DNA of 64,000 nt from DATLYB01 sp964502525 (GCA_964502525.1 CAZCXH010000002.1:1-64000), one strand, 5' to 3'; positions 50,566-59,168 are shown, counted from the stretch's first letter. Translations and numbers: made by a program. Notes: a model not told the origin generated them from the letters alone.

Positions 50566-50748
50566 ATGAATCACAAGCATATCAAAATTGTAATTGAAAA
50601 GCACACGGACGGATACGTTGCTTATCCGGTTGGATTAAAAGGAGTTGAGGTGGGAGAAGGAAATACTTATAAAGAAGCATGGGCAGATGTGCAATCTGCT
50701 ATGAAATTCCATATCAAAACCTTTGACAAAGGAGTCTTGGATAACTAA
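50566..50748 (+). CDS. HicB-like antitoxin (no HicA partner seen)
   Basis: The 60-residue protein resembles the partial RNase H-like fold of HicB antitoxins: IKIVIEKHTDGYVAYPVGLK then GEGNTYKEAWADVQSAMKFH. It lacks the C-terminal DNA-binding domain of full HicB. No HicA-like gene (about 60-80 residues, with a dsRBD-type fold) lies on either side, so it looks orphaned. It sits between the McrC remnant and the VapBC pair. Confidence 0.75.
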   Translation: MNHKHIKIVIEKHTDGYVAYPVGLKGVEVGEGNTYKEAWADVQSAMKFHIKTFDKGVLDN

Positions 50749-50757
50749 ATTGTAATT

Positions 50758-50964
50758 ATGGACCTCTCATCAAAAAAACTTGAACTCCTTGACTGGCTCA
50801 TGCACATCAATGATGTGAAACTGCTGCGGCAAATTGAAAAATTGAAGCAAAAGCTAACACCATCCGTAAATGAGCAGGCCGTGTTCGGGAGGCTGAAGGG
50901 GAAGATAAAAATGTCTCCCGATTTCGATACTCCTTTAAGCGAGTTTAAGGAATACATGGAATGA
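50758..50964 (+). CDS. antitoxin of the PIN-domain pair
   Basis: The 68-residue protein has a helical start (SSKKLELLDWLMHINDVKLL) and a C-terminal FGRLKGKIKMSPDFDTPLSE stretch, of the kind found in antitoxins paired with PIN toxins (DUF2281-like), whose C-terminus binds the toxin. It overlaps the toxin gene by four bases (ATGA). It probably represses the operon and neutralises the toxin. Confidence 0.85.
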   Translation: MDLSSKKLELLDWLMHINDVKLLRQIEKLKQKLTPSVNEQAVFGRLKGKIKMSPDFDTPLSEFKEYME

Positions 50965-51335
50965 ACCTGCTGCTTGATACCCAGGCATTCCTCTGGTTTG
51001 AAAGCGGAGATAAGCGCATAACCGCTACGGTAAAGCAGGCAATTACCGAACCCGTCAATGTCAAGTTTATCAGCATGGCCGTGTTTTGGGAGATTGCCAT
51101 CAAAAATTCCCTCGGCAAACTTGAGTTGCATATTCCTTTTGATGACCTGCTCATGCTGAATGGCTACACGCATCCTCACATCACCGGAAGCCATTTGAAA
51201 GCCGTGCGCGCCTTGCCTTATCATCACCGAGACCCTTTTGACCGGCTTCTTATTGCACAAGCGATGCAAGAGAGCTTCGCTATGATAAGCGCTGACAAGC
51301 AATTCGATTCGTATGGAATAAAAAGGATTTGGTAA
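50961..51335 (+). CDS. PIN-domain toxin (VapC type)
   Basis: The 124-residue ribonuclease toxin has the acidic residues of PIN domains at D6 (LLLDTQAFLWF), E44 (VFWEIAIKNS), D91/D94 (HHRDPFDRLLIAQA) and D112 (ISADKQFDSYGI). This should form a Mg/Mn site that cuts RNA. The catalytic set is complete, so the toxin may be active. It is translationally coupled to the antitoxin and lies 18 bp before argH. Confidence 0.92.
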   Translation: MNLLLDTQAFLWFESGDKRITATVKQAITEPVNVKFISMAVFWEIAIKNSLGKLELHIPFDDLLMLNGYTHPHITGSHLKAVRALPYHHRDPFDRLLIAQAMQESFAMISADKQFDSYGIKRIW

Positions 51336-51353
51336 CCTGCACAGGTATTTAAA

Positions 51354-52667
51354 ATGAAACTCTGGCAAAAACCCAATTATAAAGAAACCGGCAAATCAAA
51401 GGTGGTCGAGCAATTTACCGTAGGTGATGACCGCGAGTTGGATTTGGTGCTGGCTGAATTTGATGTCATCGGCTCAAAGGCTCATGCGGAGATGCTGAGC
51501 AAGGTTGGTATTCTCACAAAAGAAGAAAACAAAAAACTTCAGAAAGCGCTGGATGAGATTTTGCAGGAAATCAAAAAGGGAAATTTCAAGATTGGCGACA
51601 GCGTTGAGGATGTTCATTCGCAAATAGAATTTATGCTCACGGAAAGAGTGGGCGAAGCCGGAAAAAAAATTCACACAGGCCGTTCGCGCAATGACCAGGC
51701 GCTGCTCGACATCAAGTTATATATCCGGCATGAGTTGAAAGAAATCAGGAAGTCCGTTGTGCAGCTTTTTGACAAGCTTCTTTCATTGAGCGAAGTGCAT
51801 AAAAACAAACTTCTTCCCGGCTACACGCACTTTCAACTTGCGATGCCTTCTTCGTTTGGGTTGTGGTTTGCCGCCTATGCCGAAAGCCTTGTTGACGATA
51901 TGGAGTTAGTCGTTGCCGCCTACCACCTTGCCAATAAAAATCCACTTGGCTCAGGAGCAGGCTATGGCTCTGCATTTCCGCTCGACAGAAAACTCACAAC
52001 CACATTGCTGGGGTTTGAAACCATGAACTATAATTCCGTTTACGCGCAGATGACACGCGGAAAGACGGAGAAAGCGATGGCAACCGCAATTGCGGCAATT
52101 GCCGCAACGCTTTCGAGATTTGCTTATGATGTTACGCTCTACATGAATCAGAACTTCGGGTTCATTTCATTTTCCGATGAACTCACCACCGGCAGCAGCA
52201 TCATGCCGCATAAGAAAAACCCGGACGTGTTTGAATTGCTCCGCGCAAAATGCAATCGTCTGCAGGCTGTGCCGAATGAGTTGACGTTGCTCACGAACAA
52301 TCTCCCTTCCGGCTATCACCGCGACCTGCAGCTCACGAAAAACATTTTGTTTCCGGCAATCAAAGAAATCAAAGAATGTCTGAGCGTTACTCTTTTTGCG
52401 CTGAATGACATTCGCGTGAAAGACAACATTCTCGATGATGCGAAATACAACGAGTTGTTCAGCGTAGAGGAAATCAATAATGAAATCATCAGAGGAACTC
52501 CGTTTCGTGATGCGTATAAAATTGTCGGCAGAAAAATTCAGGAAGGAAAATTCAAGCCGGAGAAAAAGCTGAAACACACGCACGAAGGCAGCATCGGGAA
52601 TTTATGCACTCGTGAAATCAGGAGGTGGATGGAAAAAATTACATTGAGAATAGTATACCATCGGTAA
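51354..52667 (+). CDS. argH: argininosuccinate lyase
   Basis: The 437-residue enzyme performs the final step of arginine synthesis, splitting argininosuccinate into arginine and fumarate. The family signature GSSIMPHKKNPDVFELLRAK is intact. Other marks are VEDVHSQIEFMLTERVG, HTGRSRNDQALLDIKLY and LPGYTHFQLAMPSSFGLW. It starts 18 bp after vapC, with a small palindrome (ACCTGCACAGGT) in between. The C-terminus ends close to a dispersed repeat at 52670. It completes the argB-argE-argH set split by toxin-antitoxin and defence-remnant genes. Confidence 0.95.
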   Translation: MKLWQKPNYKETGKSKVVEQFTVGDDRELDLVLAEFDVIGSKAHAEMLSKVGILTKEENKKLQKALDEILQEIKKGNFKIGDSVEDVHSQIEFMLTERVGEAGKKIHTGRSRNDQALLDIKLYIRHELKEIRKSVVQLFDKLLSLSEVHKNKLLPGYTHFQLAMPSSFGLWFAAYAESLVDDMELVVAAYHLANKNPLGSGAGYGSAFPLDRKLTTTLLGFETMNYNSVYAQMTRGKTEKAMATAIAAIAATLSRFAYDVTLYMNQNFGFISFSDELTTGSSIMPHKKNPDVFELLRAKCNRLQAVPNELTLLTNNLPSGYHRDLQLTKNILFPAIKEIKECLSVTLFALNDIRVKDNILDDAKYNELFSVEEINNEIIRGTPFRDAYKIVGRKIQEGKFKPEKKLKHTHEGSIGNLCTREIRRWMEKITLRIVYHR

Positions 52668-52669
52668 TC

Positions 52670-52749
52670 AGGTTTTCGAACTTGCACTGAGTAGTCCCCG
52701 ATGGTGTATCCCGATCACAGTTCGTTTTTTACATTTGCTTCGGGATAAA
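52670..52749. repeat. dispersed repeat (copy 2)
   Basis: This 80-bp copy matches 31557-31663 without the nested 27-bp palindrome. It starts directly after argH. Confidence 0.75.
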
Positions 52750-52823
52750 CTGATAATTACCTGTTAGCAACCGGGTATATCACGCGAGTTCATGAAATCG
52801 AAGCTCCCTGAGAAAGTGCTGCG

Positions 52824-53219
52824 TTAATCACCTTTTTCCACAGGATATCCCGCTTTCTCCCAATCGGGATAGCCGCCCTGCATTTCCATTATGCTCCTGA
52901 AGCCTGATTTTTTCATTTGTTCAGCGGCTTTGCTGGCGCGGCCTCCCACGGTGCAATAGACAAGGTATGTTTTGGATGTATCGAGCTTGCCAACTTCACC
53001 TGCGAAGTCTTTGCCGTTGTAGTCAACATTCACCGCGCCCGGCAGATGGCCGGCACTGTACTCGCCCGGTGAGCGCACGTCCAAAATGACCACGCCAGGT
53101 TCTTCCATCTTTTGCTTGAATTGTTCCGGGGCGAGTTTGGTTTGGCTGGTGCCGCTCTGGCAGGCAAACAGAAGGGCTGATAATGCAGGCAGCAGCAGGC
53201 GAAGAAAGCGCTTGTTCAT
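52824..53219 (-). CDS. rhodanese-like lipoprotein
   Basis: The 131-residue protein is made as a lipoprotein (MNKRFLRLLLPALSALLFAC, lipobox LFAC). It has a single rhodanese domain (about 28-128) with VVILDVRSPGEYSAGHLPGA and the active-site loop YCTVGGRAS (catalytic Cys). It may transfer sulfane sulfur or serve as a periplasmic redox or phosphate-handling protein. The short loop (CxxGxR) is the sulfur-transfer type. It is on the same strand as the transglutaminase-like gene, 43 bp downstream. Confidence 0.92.
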   Translation of the reverse strand: MNKRFLRLLLPALSALLFACQSGTSQTKLAPEQFKQKMEEPGVVILDVRSPGEYSAGHLPGAVNVDYNGKDFAGEVGKLDTSKTYLVYCTVGGRASKAAEQMKKSGFRSIMEMQGGYPDWEKAGYPVEKGD

Positions 53220-53262
53220 TGATTTTTTCTCAAAAATATGAATGTGCGGGCAAACTTGCCGG

Positions 53263-54420
53263 CTACTGCCTCCAGGAGTTCAAAAGTGAATCAGCATGTA
53301 TCTGTTCGTTGAGGTCAAGGAGCGGGAACATCCGCGCCACATACAGGGGCATTCTCCGCGCAAGGTCAGCCAAATCATCATGGGGAGGCTGCTCATACGT
53401 TAACGCTATCTGATCGAACATCTCTTTGAACTGCGGAGTGAATTGTTGCTTCAATCGGTAGGGCGCCACAATCCTGAAGTATTTGCTGCTGTTTCCCCTT
53501 TCGGCCGAAATTATTTCCGAGGTGTCCAAGCCCCAGGCGGTAAACGGAATACATGGGGAATCGTGAATCAGCAGCTTATAGGTGCCGAAAGTTTCAACGC
53601 TCACTTCGCCAAGCGAATGTTCCCGGGCAAGTTGAAAATATTTTTGCATGTCGAGCCATTCACCATCATGCCGGTAACGGATTCCAAAGAAATTATCCAC
53701 CGGGTACCACTTTTTGTTATGCGGGTTTTGAAGAATATTAATCATGTGCCCCACGGCTATGGTCGCAAACCGGGGCACTTCCTCCGGAATCTTTCGCTTT
53801 CGGTTCGGGCGCATCGAATAGCAATATGATTTGATTCCAAAATGCTTGTAGAACAGCACCGCATAATAACCGTGAAAACCGCAGGCGCCCGCCACGCTGT
53901 CGCTGTTATTGACATTATACAGGTATTCAAGGTCTATATGCTTCAGGACGTATGTTTTGCCGATCACTCTGTCAATGTTGTTTTTGGTTACGTCACCCGT
54001 CCTGATATTCTGATAGAGCCACGTGCTTAAAACATTCACGCTGTCGAACCAGTCCTTGCTGCGGGATAATTCAGAATTGATGCTCTTCAGAACTTCATCC
54101 CATGCGCGCTTCCTTTTTATGTCAGTAAACTCCGGCATGATGGTGCCTGCCGGGCAGCGCCACTCCGACTTTGGCTGAGGCGCAGGCCTCGCAGCTTCGT
54201 TCGCTTCATTGAATGGTTTCGCAACTGAATCAATTTCAATCGCGTCCGTGTCAGGCGCAATGTATGTCTGGTTATAGGGCTGCATTTGTCCGCTAAGCGG
54301 CAACTCCTTCTTGCGCTCTTCCGGCAAGCTTTGTTTCTGATGTGTCAAACGCTTTGCAATAAAGAAGCTGAACAGCAAGAGCGCCAGCACCAAAATCAGC
54401 TTCTTTGCGCGTATTGACAT
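53263..54420 (-). CDS. membrane-anchored transglutaminase-like protein
   Basis: The 385-residue protein has an N-terminal transmembrane anchor (about 7-22) and a proline-rich stalk. Its domain keeps a Cys-His-Asp set in the order of transglutaminase-like folds: C180 in AGACGFHGYY, H225 in VGHMINIL and D242 in YPVDNFFG. Such domains act as peptidases or peptide-bond-making enzymes, or are inactive. The rest of the sequence is not recognised. The start at 54420 is chosen over 54447 because it gives the clean anchor and follows a TAAATTTA motif. Confidence 0.65.
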   Translation of the reverse strand: MSIRAKKLILVLALLLFSFFIAKRLTHQKQSLPEERKKELPLSGQMQPYNQTYIAPDTDAIEIDSVAKPFNEANEAARPAPQPKSEWRCPAGTIMPEFTDIKRKRAWDEVLKSINSELSRSKDWFDSVNVLSTWLYQNIRTGDVTKNNIDRVIGKTYVLKHIDLEYLYNVNNSDSVAGACGFHGYYAVLFYKHFGIKSYCYSMRPNRKRKIPEEVPRFATIAVGHMINILQNPHNKKWYPVDNFFGIRYRHDGEWLDMQKYFQLAREHSLGEVSVETFGTYKLLIHDSPCIPFTAWGLDTSEIISAERGNSSKYFRIVAPYRLKQQFTPQFKEMFDQIALTYEQPPHDDLADLARRMPLYVARMFPLLDLNEQIHADSLLNSWRQ

Positions 54421-54425
54421 TGGAG

Positions 54426-54433
54426 TAAATTTA
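54426..54433 (-). promoter_or_regulatory. candidate -7-like box before the transglutaminase-like gene
   Basis: TAAATTTA (palindromic) lies 5 bp upstream of the ATG at 54420. It resembles the -7 box of other genes here, without a clear -33 box. Confidence 0.3.
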
Positions 54434-54636
54434 GATGTTTTAAGCATTAAACCGGAATCTCATGCCGTCTGAAAAAATACCAGTCTGACGGCTTCCTCCT
54501 TCCATTTTCGTTATGAGCAATCATACGGGGAGCCGGAAAAATAATGAAGACACATATCTTCTTCGGATTCCGCAGGTAAACGCTGATAGTTTTCTTTCTG
54601 CGGAAAATCAGCGTAAGGCGTAAAAAGGTCAGCGAA

Positions 54637-54913
54637 ATCGAGGGCAATCTCACCACGGTCAGCGAAGTCTGCCGGGAGTATCAGGTTACCTGGACTGCGA
54701 TATATTCAACGGCACGATCAGGAATTATTATCTGAGCCGTTACTATCCACAAAGCTTTGAAGAGCTCAAACTGATGGTGAAGAAAGCGGGGATATGTACA
54801 ACCTGCACAAGCCGCATGAATCCCTGAACCATCTGAGTCCTGCGGCTTATGAAACCTTATCCGCCCCAAACAATGGTTTTCAAAAAAGAAAAAAAGTAGC
54901 AAAAAAGAAATAA
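54637..54913 (+). pseudogene. wrecked IS3-family transposase remnant
   Basis: Two fragments in different frames are present. The first (54637-54708) reads LTTVSEVCREYQVTWTAIY, similar to the helix-turn-helix of IS3 OrfA proteins. After a large deletion, the second reads IRNYYLSRYYPQSFEELKL and continues, after a 1-bp frameshift at about 54789, as DMYNLHKPHESLNHLSPAAY. That is the C-terminal end of IS3 OrfB (integrase) proteins, ending at TAA 54911-54913. No intact ends or target duplication were found. Confidence 0.75.
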
Positions 54914-54947
54914 TATGACGATGGTCATAATGGTAAATAAATTAAAT

Positions 54948-54955
54948 TAGGTTTG
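54948..54955 (+). promoter_or_regulatory. candidate -7 box of the PGDH-like gene
   Basis: TAGGTTTG matches TAnnTTTG exactly, 77 bp before the ATG at 55033, without a clear -33 box. Confidence 0.3.
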
Positions 54956-55032
54956 TCAACTCAAAAAACGGTCAGCGCTATTCAGGCATGGACATTCGCT
55001 GTGCCGGAATCATAAAACCGAAAACTGAAACA

Positions 55033-55974
55033 ATGACTATCCTCGTCACCGACAACATTCACCTCTCTTTCTTCAAGGAGCTTGAAGAGGGCAAGTTCGA
55101 TATTGACTATCGTCCGGAGATTGACCAGCAGGGAATTCTCGACATCATCCACGATTTTGACGGCATCGTCATTAACAGCAAGACCACTGCTGATAAGGCT
55201 CTTATTGACAAAGGGAAAAATCTGAAGTTCATCGCCCGCATGGGTTCGGGAATGGAAATCGTGGATGTGGCGCATGCAAAACAAAAAGGTATCGCATGCA
55301 TCAGTTCACCGGAAGGCAACCGCGATGCCGTTGCGGAACATGCCATCGGAATGCTGTTGTCGTTGTTCAACCACATTCACACTGCCGATGCGGAGGTGCG
55401 AAGCTCCCAATGGGAGCGCGAGAAGAACAGGGGCATGGAGATGGGCGGCAAGGTCGTTGGAATCTATGGTTATGGCAACACCGGCAGCGCACTCGCAAAG
55501 AGGCTGAGCTGCTTTGATGCGCAGGTGCTCGCGTACGACAAATACAAATCCAATTTCAGCGAAGGTCATGTGAAGCAAAGCACGCCTGAAGATATTTTTG
55601 ACAAAGCTGACGTGCTAAGCCTCCATCTTCCGCTCACAGATGAAACAAGGTTTCTCGTTGATTATGCCTTTCTTGCCCGTTTCAAAAAACGCATTTGGCT
55701 CATCAACACCGCGAGAGGCGCCATCATCAGGACGGCTGACCTGCTCAAAGCAATCCGGGATGGGAAGGTGATGGGGGCTGCGCTCGATGTGCTCGAAAAT
55801 GAAAAGTTCGATAACCTGACTGCTGAAGACAAGCAATGGTTTGACGAACTGATTAAAGAACGCAGGGTGCTGCTGACGCCCCACATTGCAGGACTTACCA
55901 GGGAGTCAAAGGAAAAGATTGCGAGAATACTTGCCACGAGAATAAAGGAATTGCGAAGCACGAATGACGAATGA
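55033..55974 (+). CDS. NAD-dependent 2-hydroxyacid dehydrogenase (PGDH-like)
   Basis: The 313-residue dehydrogenase has an NAD-binding motif GIYGYGNTGSALAKRLSCFD. Catalytic residues are Arg in NTARGAIIRT, Glu in AALDVLENEKFD and His in LTPHIAGLTRESK. It lacks the ACT domain of the SerA at 27244, so it is shorter. It may be a second phosphoglycerate dehydrogenase or act on another 2-hydroxyacid. ATG at 55033 is preferred over 54988, as the added residues have no family match. The end of the gene runs into a GAATGACGAAT repeat that supplies the last residues (STNDE). Confidence 0.9.
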   Translation: MTILVTDNIHLSFFKELEEGKFDIDYRPEIDQQGILDIIHDFDGIVINSKTTADKALIDKGKNLKFIARMGSGMEIVDVAHAKQKGIACISSPEGNRDAVAEHAIGMLLSLFNHIHTADAEVRSSQWEREKNRGMEMGGKVVGIYGYGNTGSALAKRLSCFDAQVLAYDKYKSNFSEGHVKQSTPEDIFDKADVLSLHLPLTDETRFLVDYAFLARFKKRIWLINTARGAIIRTADLLKAIRDGKVMGAALDVLENEKFDNLTAEDKQWFDELIKERRVLLTPHIAGLTRESKEKIARILATRIKELRSTNDE

Positions 55975-56046
55975 CGAATTGAGAACAAGGCTTCATCAAT
56001 TACGAATGCAATTCAACTAATTCATGAATTCATAATTCGTCATTCG
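55968..56046. repeat. inverted repeat of CGAATGACGAATT
   Basis: A perfect 13-bp arm (55968-55980) recurs as its complement at 56034-56046. The left arm includes the stop of the dehydrogenase gene. Tandem GAATGAC units extend it. It may act as a terminator hairpin. Confidence 0.55.
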
Positions 56047-56081
56047 AAATCGTATTTTAGCCGTTCATTAAAGAAGATTCA

Positions 56082-56759
56082 TTGCAACTCATTCTGTATT
56101 TCTTCTGGGTCCTGGCGCTGCTCAACATTGCGGGTGAATGGATGGAATACCAGCCGCTGGAATATGCCACCAAGCCGCTGCTGATGATTGCGCTTGGACT
56201 TTGGTATTTCCGGGCTACGGCAGGCAAACGCACCGCCACGCAAAAACTGATACTTATTGCCCTGGCATTTTCATGGGCGGGTGATATGTTCCTGATGGGA
56301 AGCACGGAGATTTTCTTCCTGCCCGGGCTGGTATCATTCCTCATCACCCACGTTCTTTATATCATCGGGTTTCGAAAAGAGATCAGTTTGGTTCAGGGAT
56401 CAACGCTTCTGAAACGGCAGCCGCTGATTGCAATACCGGTGGTGCTTTTAACAGGAGGACTAATCGTACTCGTGTTCAACCGCATGGAGCCTGCCATGAA
56501 AATCCCGGTGGTCGTGTATGCCACAGTCATAACCTTGATGGTGCTGACAGCCATGAACAGGTGCGGCAGGGTTTCGGCAAACAGTTTCCGCCTGGTGTTT
56601 GCCGGAGCGTTCCTATTCATGCTCTCTGACAGCCTTATCGCGCTCAATAAATTCTATTTCAGCGATGCGATGTGGAAAGCCGGCTTTTTCATCATGCTGC
56701 TGTATATTGCAGGACAATTTATGATTGCGAAAGGAACCGCTAAAACCGATCTGACATGA
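56082..56759 (+). CDS. YhhN-family membrane protein (lysoplasmalogenase-like)
   Basis: The 225-residue membrane protein has about eight hydrophobic segments, starting LILYFFWVLALLNIAGEWME. The family motifs FSWAGDMFLMG and GAFLFMLSDSLIALNKFYF place acidic residues within membrane helices. Members in animals (TMEM86) hydrolyse lysoplasmalogens, and the role in bacteria is open. The start is a TTG at 56082. Its stop overlaps the next gene's ATG (ATGA), so the two are coupled. Confidence 0.85.
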   Translation: MQLILYFFWVLALLNIAGEWMEYQPLEYATKPLLMIALGLWYFRATAGKRTATQKLILIALAFSWAGDMFLMGSTEIFFLPGLVSFLITHVLYIIGFRKEISLVQGSTLLKRQPLIAIPVVLLTGGLIVLVFNRMEPAMKIPVVVYATVITLMVLTAMNRCGRVSANSFRLVFAGAFLFMLSDSLIALNKFYFSDAMWKAGFFIMLLYIAGQFMIAKGTAKTDLT

Positions 56760-57355
56760 ACGTGAGCCTTTACGCAATACCCTTTATCGCAGCGGGCATC
56801 GGCTGGTTCACCAACTGGATTGCCATCAAGATGCTTTTCTGGCCGCGCAAAAAAATTACCGTTGGCCCGTTTGCGATACAAGGCATCTTCCCTAAGCGGC
56901 AGGAGGAGGTTGCGGAACGTATCGGCAAGCTGGTTTCCGATGAACTGCTTTCCGTTCACGACATCAGGAATAAAATCAACCGCCCCGAAACGCTCTTCAT
57001 GATCAATCAGAAGGTGGAATCGAAAATTGATGAGTATCTCACCTCCACATTTCCCAATAATTATCCCTTCGTTTCCATCTTTGTAAGCGACAAAGTGAAA
57101 AACCGGCTTAAGAACGATTTCCTGCAGGAAGTTGATGATCTCGCCCCCGAAATCGTGGAGCAGTACATCATCAACATGGAGGGACATTTAAACATCGAAA
57201 AAATCATCAAGGAGAAAGTTGCCGTGCTTTCGCCCGCCAAGCTCGAAGAACTCATCAACCAGATACTCAAGAAGGAATTCCGCTTCATCGAATTCATTGG
57301 CGCTGTGCTCGGCTTCGTTATCGGGGTGATCCAGTTGGGGCTGACGATGATTTAA
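56756..57355 (+). CDS. DUF445-family membrane protein
   Basis: The 199-residue protein begins with a membrane helix and the conserved IGWFTNWIAIKMLFWPRK and GIFPKRQEEVAERIGKLVSD motifs of DUF445/YheB. A helical middle and a C-terminal membrane segment (IGAVLGFVIGVIQLGLTM) follow. The function is unknown. It is translationally coupled to the YhhN gene, suggesting a shared envelope role. Confidence 0.88.
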   Translation: MNVSLYAIPFIAAGIGWFTNWIAIKMLFWPRKKITVGPFAIQGIFPKRQEEVAERIGKLVSDELLSVHDIRNKINRPETLFMINQKVESKIDEYLTSTFPNNYPFVSIFVSDKVKNRLKNDFLQEVDDLAPEIVEQYIINMEGHLNIEKIIKEKVAVLSPAKLEELINQILKKEFRFIEFIGAVLGFVIGVIQLGLTMI

Positions 57356-57451
57356 TGTGCTGTTCTGCTATATATAATATGCTGATTTGCTGATGCGTCA
57401 CAAGAGTTATCCACCTTAAACTTCAACATATCAACATGTTATCAAATTTGT

Positions 57452-58360
57452 TCATTTCTTCGGCACCGGCACAGGCGGGTTATCATTCTGATTAATATTG
57501 ATGGTTTTGATTTTTTCAACATGCGCCCACTTTCCTTTCTTTAACCGGAAGCCCTCATAAGTGCCGTCAGGGATGAAGGTGAATTTTAAATCAGCCAATC
57601 GCAGCTCCGGTGCAACGAGATGGTCGTAAACGATCATCTTGTCGCTGACGGAATAATTCAGCGTGGTGATAGCGTCTTTCCGGAATTCAAGGATGAAGCG
57701 GTTCAGCATGGTCTTCTTGCCGGTGCTGTCAGTAAATTCAAAAATGGGCGCACCAAACACGGGCTTGCCGTTTTCAAAATGCAATACTTCGAGCAGCTTT
57801 TTGCTGCTCCACAAATCGTTCTGGTCAAAGCCGAAGAGGATATAATATTTCTTCCCTTTCGATTTGAATTCATAGATATTGTAATAAAGCCCTCCGTACC
57901 ATTTATCCTTGTCAAGTATCAGGGACTGTGCATTTCCCAATGAATCTGAAAAATCAAACAAGGGATGCAGCACCAACTTGGCAGGATCGTTCATCTGTAT
58001 TGCCCCGTAATGCCGGAACAGCCCGTTACCCCACCGCAGTTGCCATGTGAAGATGCGGAACGAATTGTCAGCCGGCTTCAGGATGGAAATGGTTTCCAGC
58101 GAGTCAAAAGGATAGTCGAATGAGCCTGGAATTTTCAATGCCTCCACCAGCTTCGGTATGAATTTAAAGCACGCCTTCGCCCGCTGCTCCTGCGCAGAGT
58201 CGTTCACGATGCGGAAACTGAGCTTCGCCAGTTCGCGCTCGTATTTTGTGAGCGAATCAATTTGCGGGGAAACAACCTGTGCGGATGATTGCAATGGAAT
58301 AAATAACATCCCGCACAAAATGAATAATGAACAAAGACAAATTACTTTGTCATTACTCAT
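57452..58360 (-). CDS. secreted protein of unknown function
   Basis: The 302-residue protein has a signal peptide (about 1-27, CGMLFIPLQSSAQ), which sets the start at 58360. The body is beta-rich with an IFTWQLRWGNGLFRHYGAI segment and YYNIYEFKSKGKKYYILFGF. No known family or active-site motif was seen. Similar uncharacterised exported proteins occur in Bacteroidota. It is followed upstream by psd on the same strand, about 150 bp away. Confidence 0.75.
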   Translation of the reverse strand: MSNDKVICLCSLFILCGMLFIPLQSSAQVVSPQIDSLTKYERELAKLSFRIVNDSAQEQRAKACFKFIPKLVEALKIPGSFDYPFDSLETISILKPADNSFRIFTWQLRWGNGLFRHYGAIQMNDPAKLVLHPLFDFSDSLGNAQSLILDKDKWYGGLYYNIYEFKSKGKKYYILFGFDQNDLWSSKKLLEVLHFENGKPVFGAPIFEFTDSTGKKTMLNRFILEFRKDAITTLNYSVSDKMIVYDHLVAPELRLADLKFTFIPDGTYEGFRLKKGKWAHVEKIKTININQNDNPPVPVPKK

Positions 58361-58508
58361 TTTCTGTTGAGCGCTATTCACATCAATTTGACGGCAGAAC
58401 TTCAAATCTTCTTCGTCCGCAAAGAAACGAAAACGGAGGAGATGTATTATCGGAGGATAATGGGGTGATGGATGATGGGGTAACGAATGCAGCGAGCCGA
58501 GATTGGAC

Positions 58509-59168
58509 TCAATCCAACCGTGCTATCACCGTCTTGCCGCCCTTCACTTTCTGCTTAAGCTCGATTGCCAGCTTGGTGTCAACCGGAAGGAAGAGGTCAA
58601 TGCGCGAGCCGAATTTGATGAATCCAAGCTGTTTGCCTTGTTCGATTTCCTCGCCTTCTTCGAGGTAGTTGACGATTCTTCTTGCGAGAACACCGGCAAT
58701 CTGCCGCACCAGCACTTCCACGCCATCTTCATCTTCAATTACAACGGAAGTCCGTTCATTCTTCACCGATGATTTCGGATGCCACGCGACAAGATACTTC
58801 CCAGGATGGTAGGCGGTGTATTTCACCTCACCGCTGATGGGCGTCCAGTTCACATGCACATTTGCTGGCGACATGAAGATGGAAACCTGAAGGCGCTTGT
58901 CTTTGAAGTATTCAGGCTCATACACTTCCTCAATGGCAACCACCTTTCCATCGCAGGGAGCGATAACAATATCTTCGTCTGCCACAATATAGCGTTTCGG
59001 ATTGCGAAAAAAGAAAGCCGTGAAGAGGAACAAGCCCAAAGACAGCAGGGTGCAAAAAAGAATCACGTCATCGCTGCTTGTCAACTGCCTCACCGCGATA
59101 TTAAATATCAGCAGCATCATGATCAGCCCTAACAGAATCTTATACCCTTCTTTGTGGATCGTCATCAT
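58509..59168 (-). CDS. psd: phosphatidylserine decarboxylase
   Basis: The 219-residue enzyme makes phosphatidylethanolamine from phosphatidylserine. It has N-terminal membrane segments (about 8-55), then FRNPKRYIVADEDIVIAPCD and VSIFMSPANVHVNWTPISGE. The self-cleavage site GFIKFGSRIDLFL is where S188 becomes the pyruvoyl group. The small archaeal/Bacteroidota type matches this length. It lies 90 bp downstream of cdsA with a likely promoter between. Confidence 0.95.
   Translation of the reverse strand: MMTIHKEGYKILLGLIMMLLIFNIAVRQLTSSDDVILFCTLLSLGLFLFTAFFFRNPKRYIVADEDIVIAPCDGKVVAIEEVYEPEYFKDKRLQVSIFMSPANVHVNWTPISGEVKYTAYHPGKYLVAWHPKSSVKNERTSVVIEDEDGVEVLVRQIAGVLARRIVNYLEEGEEIEQGKQLGFIKFGSRIDLFLPVDTKLAIELKQKVKGGKTVIARLD

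Noticed and set aside
51337..51348. Palindrome ACCTGCACAGGT before argH as an ArgR-type operator or REP arm
   Set aside because: It is only 12 bp, does not resemble a known arginine operator, and lacks the second arm of the REP family.
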